Assembly: GCF_000972845.2 (NCBI RefSeq)
Contig: NC_040028.1
Coordinates: 21,567,705 to 21,631,704, forward strand
Length of the DNA stretch: 64,000 nucleotides
Source: Larimichthys crocea
Lineage: Eukaryota; Chordata; Actinopteri; Sciaenidae
Direction of reading: 5' to 3'
Positions 54,101 to 60,100 of this stretch are shown here, one piece after another. A model generated the notes under the pieces. It had not been told where the DNA came from. It was given only the letters and a program-made list of their open reading frames with translations, and did no database searches. The translations under genes were made by a program, and so were the position numbers. The stretch's first letter is position 1; every line of letters starts with the position of its first letter.

Positions 54101-57100
54101 AAACACTGAAAGCTATACCCACCTGGTGGTGAGGAATGTCCAGAGGAAGACCAACGCTGGCCGCTACAAAGTGCAGCTCAGCAATACATTTGGAACCATC
54201 GACACCGTGCTTCGTGTTGAAATCCAAGGTATGACCAGACTACTGCAAAACTTTAAACTTATCTTAAAGGTTGAAAATCAAGGTCAACAATGGAAATCCC
54301 TTTAACATACAACAATTTAGAGATAATTAGATGTGATATTTAAAGATATAAAGAGATCTGTTACTCATTATCCTTTGTTTTCCTAGATAAACCTTGCATC
54401 CCTGAGGGCCCTGTTGTTGTTGATGCCCTGCTGAAGAGCTCAGTTATCATAAGCTGGAAGGTTCCCAAGGATGATGGAGGCTCTATGATCACCAACTACA
54501 TTGTGGAGAAGCGTGAGGCCAAAGAAGGCGAGCAGTGGTGCCTGGTGTCTTCCTCTGTTTCTGGAACCACGTGTCGCGTCCCCAACCTGATAGAGAACGC
54601 TGGCTATTACTTCAGAGTCTCTGCCCAGAACCAGTATGGAGTCAGTGAGCCTCTGGAGATCCCATCAGTGGTCATCATCAAGAGTCCATTTGGTAACACT
54701 ATTCATATTTCTTTTTGCTTCATTGCAGAATGGCAATCCCAATATGTAGAGCACTACACTAACATTCCCTGTTTATTTTGCAGAAAAACCTGGCATCCCA
54801 CAGCAGCCCTTCTTCATCAGCTCTACCAAGGACTCCTGCGTTGTCTGCTGGAAGCCTCCAAGCAGCGACGGTGGAGCTAAAATCACCAGCTACTACCTGG
54901 AGAAACGTGAGAAGAAGCAGAACAAGTGGATGTCAGTGACCAGTAAGAAGTTTGTGGAGACCAACTTCGAGGTCAAGGGCTTGATTGAGGGCTTTGAATA
55001 CGAGTTCCGTGTCAAGTGTGAGAACATGGGTGGCGAGAGTGACTGGAGTGAGATCTCTGAACCCATCATCCCCAAGTCCGAACAGTCTCCTCGTGCTCCC
55101 GTGTTCAGGGAGGAGATCAGGGACATGACCGTCAAATACCAGGCCAATGCCACCTTTGTCACTAAGGTAAGTTATTTAAACTACTACAAAGGTCTAAATG
55201 TGTCAAAGCTACTAGTGATTGTACTGGATTAGATGATACAGTCTTTGTCCTAAAGCTTGGCCAAACATAAGACTGATATCAAGATGCTCTCTAAAGGCTT
55301 TCCTTCACAATCTATCTTTAATTTTTAAGCAAATTATTTAACTCAGTTATTTGTCCCATGTCAAGGTGGTGGGACATCCCAAGCCGACAGTGAAATGGTA
55401 CCGCAGTGGAAAGGAGATCCTGGCAGATGGAACCAAGATCAAAGCCCAGGAGTTCAAGGGAGGCTATTACCAGCTGGTCATCACTACCGCCGATGAGAAT
55501 GATGCAGCAGTTTACCAAGTCAGAGCAACCAACTCCTCTGGATCCATCTCTACAACAGCCAACCTGGAGGTGGAAGGTAATGATATTATTTTTGTATTGC
55601 AAAAAAAATGTCATTTATGTTATCTTAAAAATACTAACCTCTGCAGGTGTTATCATTTAATCAGAAATCAGAATAAATATCAAACATGTATTTCATCATT
55701 TTAATTTCAGTTCCTGCTAAGATCCACCTTCCCAAGGAGCTCCAGGGAATGGGAGCAGTCCACGCTGTCCGTGGTGATCACATCACCATCAAGATCCCCA
55801 TCTCTGGCAAGCCCGAGCCAGCAGTCACTTGGCAGAAGGGCCAGGAGATCCTCTCTAACTCTCCTTATCACCAAGTCATCACCACCAGGTCTTTCACTTC
55901 CCTGGTCTTCCAGAGGGGAATGGAAAGGAAGGATACTGGCTACTACATTATTATAGCAAAGAACAGGTTTGGAACAGACAAGCAAACCATTGAAGTTAAT
56001 GTGGCTGACATACCCGAAGCTCCAAAGGGACTTGTTGTCAGCGACATTGGTCGGGACTCCATTACCTTCACCTGGGAGCCCCCTGCAAATGATGGTGGAA
56101 GTGAAATCATTAGCTACATTGTGGAGAAGTGTCCCACCACTGCTGATAGGTGGATCCGTGCTGGACAGACCACTGACTGCAGCATCACCATCATCAACAT
56201 ATTTGGAAAGACCAAGTACCAGTTCCGTGTCATTGCCGAAAATCAGTTTGGCCTGAGTGCTCCTTCTGCACCAACTGAGCCCATCACCACAAAGGAAGAC
56301 ACGTCTGTCATTAGGAACTATGACGAGGAAGTTGACGAAGCCAGAGAGGTCACCAAAGAGGAGGCTCTGTTCTACAAGGTGAAGGAGCTGTCCTCCAAGT
56401 ATGTCATCTCTGAGGAACTTTCTCGCTGCCAGTTTGGAGTTGTTCACCGCTGTGTGGAGATCGCCACAAAGAAGACCTTCATGGCCAAGTTCATCAAGGT
56501 CAGAGGAACTGACCGTGAGTTGGTTCTCAGGGAGATTGAGGCCCTCAACGTAGCAAGGCACAAGAATATCATCTACCTACATGAATACTTTGAAAGCATG
56601 GAGGAGATCATCCTGATCTTTGAATTCATTTCTGGCGTTGACATCTTCGAGCGCCTTGGCACCTTCAACTTTGAGCTTACAGAGCAGGAAATCGTCCACT
56701 ACCTGAGACAAGTCTGCTCTGCCCTCAAGTTCTTGCATAGCAACAACTTTGGCCACTTTGATATCCGCCCAGACAACATTGTTTACGCAACAAGGAGAAG
56801 CACCAACATAAAGATTATTGAGATGGGCCAGGCTAGACTGCTGGTGCCAGGAGAAAACATCAGAATGCTGTTCTCAGCTCCAGAGTACTGTGCCCCTGAG
56901 ATCCACCGTCATGACCTTGTCACAACAGCTACTGATATGTGGTCTGTTGGTGTAATGGCCTACGTTCTGCTGAGTGGCCTTAATCCATTTGCAGCAGAGT
57001 CTACTACAAAGATGATTGAAAACATCTCCAACTGCGAGTACGTCTTTGACAGAGAAGCATTTAAGGACACCAGCTTGGAGGCTATGGACTTTGTGGATAG

Positions 57101-60100
57101 ACTTCTAGTCAAAGACAGGAAGCTCCGTATGACAGCCCATGAGGCTCTGGAGCATCCATGGCTCAAGATGAAGATTGAGAACATCAGCAACAAGATCATT
57201 AAGACATTAAGACACAGAAGGTACTACCAGACTCTGGTGAAGAGGGTAGATACTATTGTATCATCAGCTCGTGTGGCCTATGGTGGCGCCTTCAAGAACC
57301 AGAGAGGATTGGCTGTGGGTAAAGTGAAGATTGGAACCGAGTACCGTGGACTCCGCACTGGTCCAGTCATGCATAGCTCAGCTGAGGAAGGTGGCTATGT
57401 CAGATTCACTTGTAGCATCACCAACTATGACAAGACTACACAGGTGTCATGGTACTTTGGCAACCGTCAGCTGCACCCAAGCCCCAAGTATGAAATCACT
57501 TACAGTAATGGTTTTGCCAGCATCTATGTAAAGGACATTGAAGAGAGTGATAATGGCGTGTACAGATGCAAGGTGGTAAGTGATGATGGAGAGGATAGTG
57601 CTTATGGAGAGCTCTTTGTTGAGACGGTGAGGAGCATCAGAGAGCACTACATCAGTCGCTCCATCAGGAAACTGAGGAGGAAAGTCGACAAATCTAAACT
57701 CCTGCAGAGACCACCAGAGTTCACTTTGCCTCTCTACAATCGTGCCGCCTACATTGGAGAAGATGTTCGCTTTGGTGTCACTATTACAGTACACCCAGAG
57801 CCTCTTGTAGCATGGCTTAAGAATGGAGAGAGAATCAAGCCAGGTGATGATGACAGCAAGTACACCTTCACCAGTGATAAGGGTCTGTACCAGCTGATGA
57901 TCCACAACCTGGACATAAGTGATGATGCAGAATATACCGTCATGGCCCACAACAAGTTTGGAGAAGACAGCTGCAAGGCCCGTCTCACTGTGACGCCCCA
58001 TCCTGTGTCGGAGGAAACTATGAGGCCCATGTTCAAACGCCTGCTGACTAATGTTGAGTGTGTTGAAGGAAATAGCGTCCGCTTTGAGCTCAGAGTCTCT
58101 GGAATCCCAAATCCTACTCTGAAATGGGAGAAGGATGGTCGTCCACTGCAGTTTGGTCATAAGGTTGTTGTCATACAGGAGGACATGGACTACCATGTCC
58201 TGCATATCAGAGAGACTCTGCTTGAGGACTCCGGTGTGTACAAGGTCACTGCAACCAACTCTGCTGGCTCTGCAAGCTGCCAGGCTACACTGAGGGTGGA
58301 CCGCCTTACCTACACAAGGAGAGAGTATAAGAGTGAGGAGGAGAAACACAGACATGTACAGAAACAAATTGAAAAGACAAACAAGATGGCTCAGCAAATT
58401 GCTGCCACTGAGGAGCTCGTACCCCTCAACCCCACAGCTCAGGAGGCTCTCAAATTTGCTGCAGAGATTTACAAACCTGCAGTGAGCACAAAGAATGTCG
58501 AAGGCGAGTTTGACATCACAGTGGAGAAGTCCGAGACCAAGAAGCTGGAGGAGGAGAGGAGGATCTTTATGCCATATGAGATACCCGAACCAGTGGTTCA
58601 TGATCCCAGAGCTCTGGATGAGGACAAAGCCATCAAACAGTTTGTGCCTCTCTCTGACATGAAGTGGTACAGGAAGCTGAGAGACCAGTATGAGGTTCCA
58701 GAAAGGATGGAGAGGATTGTACAGAAGAGGCAGAGACGTATTCGCCTTTCCAGATGGGAGCAGTTCTATGTCATGCCCCTCCCAAGAATCACCGACCAGT
58801 ACAGGCCAAGATGGCGTATTCCAAATCTCACTCTGGATGATCTGGAGACTGTCAGGCCCGCCCGCCGTTCACCCTCTCCTGAGTCCGAGGTCTCCTTCAG
58901 ATCCAGGAGGAGATCACTGGGAGATCTCAGTGATGAGGACCTGCTGCCTGTGGATGACTACCTTTCCACGAGGAGAACAGAGGAGGAAAAAATGATGCTG
59001 GAGGATGAACTTGAGCTCGGCTTTTCTGCCTCTCCTACCGGCAGCCCAGTCCGCATGGAGCGCCGTGTCATGGAACGTGAAGAGAGGAGGCAGGAAGTCC
59101 GGCACGAGGCTGTTGAGGTTTCTGAAACCAAGAAGAAACGTACTGTTTCTCAGTTTATGAGGAGGCGAAGATCCCTGTCTCCCACATACATCGAGCTGAT
59201 GCGTCCAGTCTCAGAGCTGATCAGACCAACACGTGCCAAGCCTCCTGTGGAAGAAGGGGATGTAGAGGTTGTAGCGAGGAGGTCCCCCACACCCGAGAGG
59301 ACCCGTCCTCGTTCTCCCAGCCCCATCAGGTCTGTTGAGAGGACGTCCCGCTCTTCCTCTAGGTTTGAGCGGTCTGCCCGCTTCGACATCATGTCCCGCT
59401 ATGAGGCTAGAAAGGCTGCTCTGAAGTCTGAGAGGAAATATCAGGTGGCTAGCCAGACTCCTTTCAGCCTGGACCATGTTCCCCGTGTGACCGTCAGGAT
59501 GCGCTCTCATCGCATACCAATTGGCCAAGACACCAAATTCACCTTGAACATTCAAGCCAAGCCAGAGGCCGAAGTCAAGTGGTTCCACAATGGAAGTGAA
59601 ATCTCTGAAAGCAGTGAGAAATACATCTTCATCAACATGAGCGGTGTTTTGTCCATCACTATTTTGGACTGCCAGGACGAGGACAGTGGCACGTACCGCT
59701 GTGTGTGCTCCAACTCCAAGGGAGAGGCTTCCGATTATGCCACACTTGATGTGTCAGGCGGCGGCTACACGACCTTCTCCTCTCGCCGCAGGGATGAGGA
59801 TGCTCCCAAAGGATATGTCCCTGAAGTCACTCGTATCGACCACTACCACACCACCCACTTCAAAGCTGGCTATGCTTCTGAGACCCGCCTCGAAGTAGAA
59901 GAGAGCAAGTCCAAGCTAACTGAGACGCATGAGGTCGCCACACGAGAAAGATACGCTGCCTCCTCTGAGAGGTATTCTTCAGCTGAGAGATACTCCTCGG
60001 CTGAGAGATACTCCTCAGCTGAGAGGTATGAATCATCTATCAAGTGTGCCTCTGCTGATTACCTGTCATCTAGTTCCTCCTACTCATCTGACAAGTTTGC

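Noticed and set aside
57447..58601. Long minus-strand open frame (384 codons) opposite the M1-M3 region, and another (284 codons) at 55707-56561
   Set aside because: Both mirror strongly conserved titin coding sequence on the + strand, have no domain resemblance, and arise from low stop frequency opposite this codon pattern.
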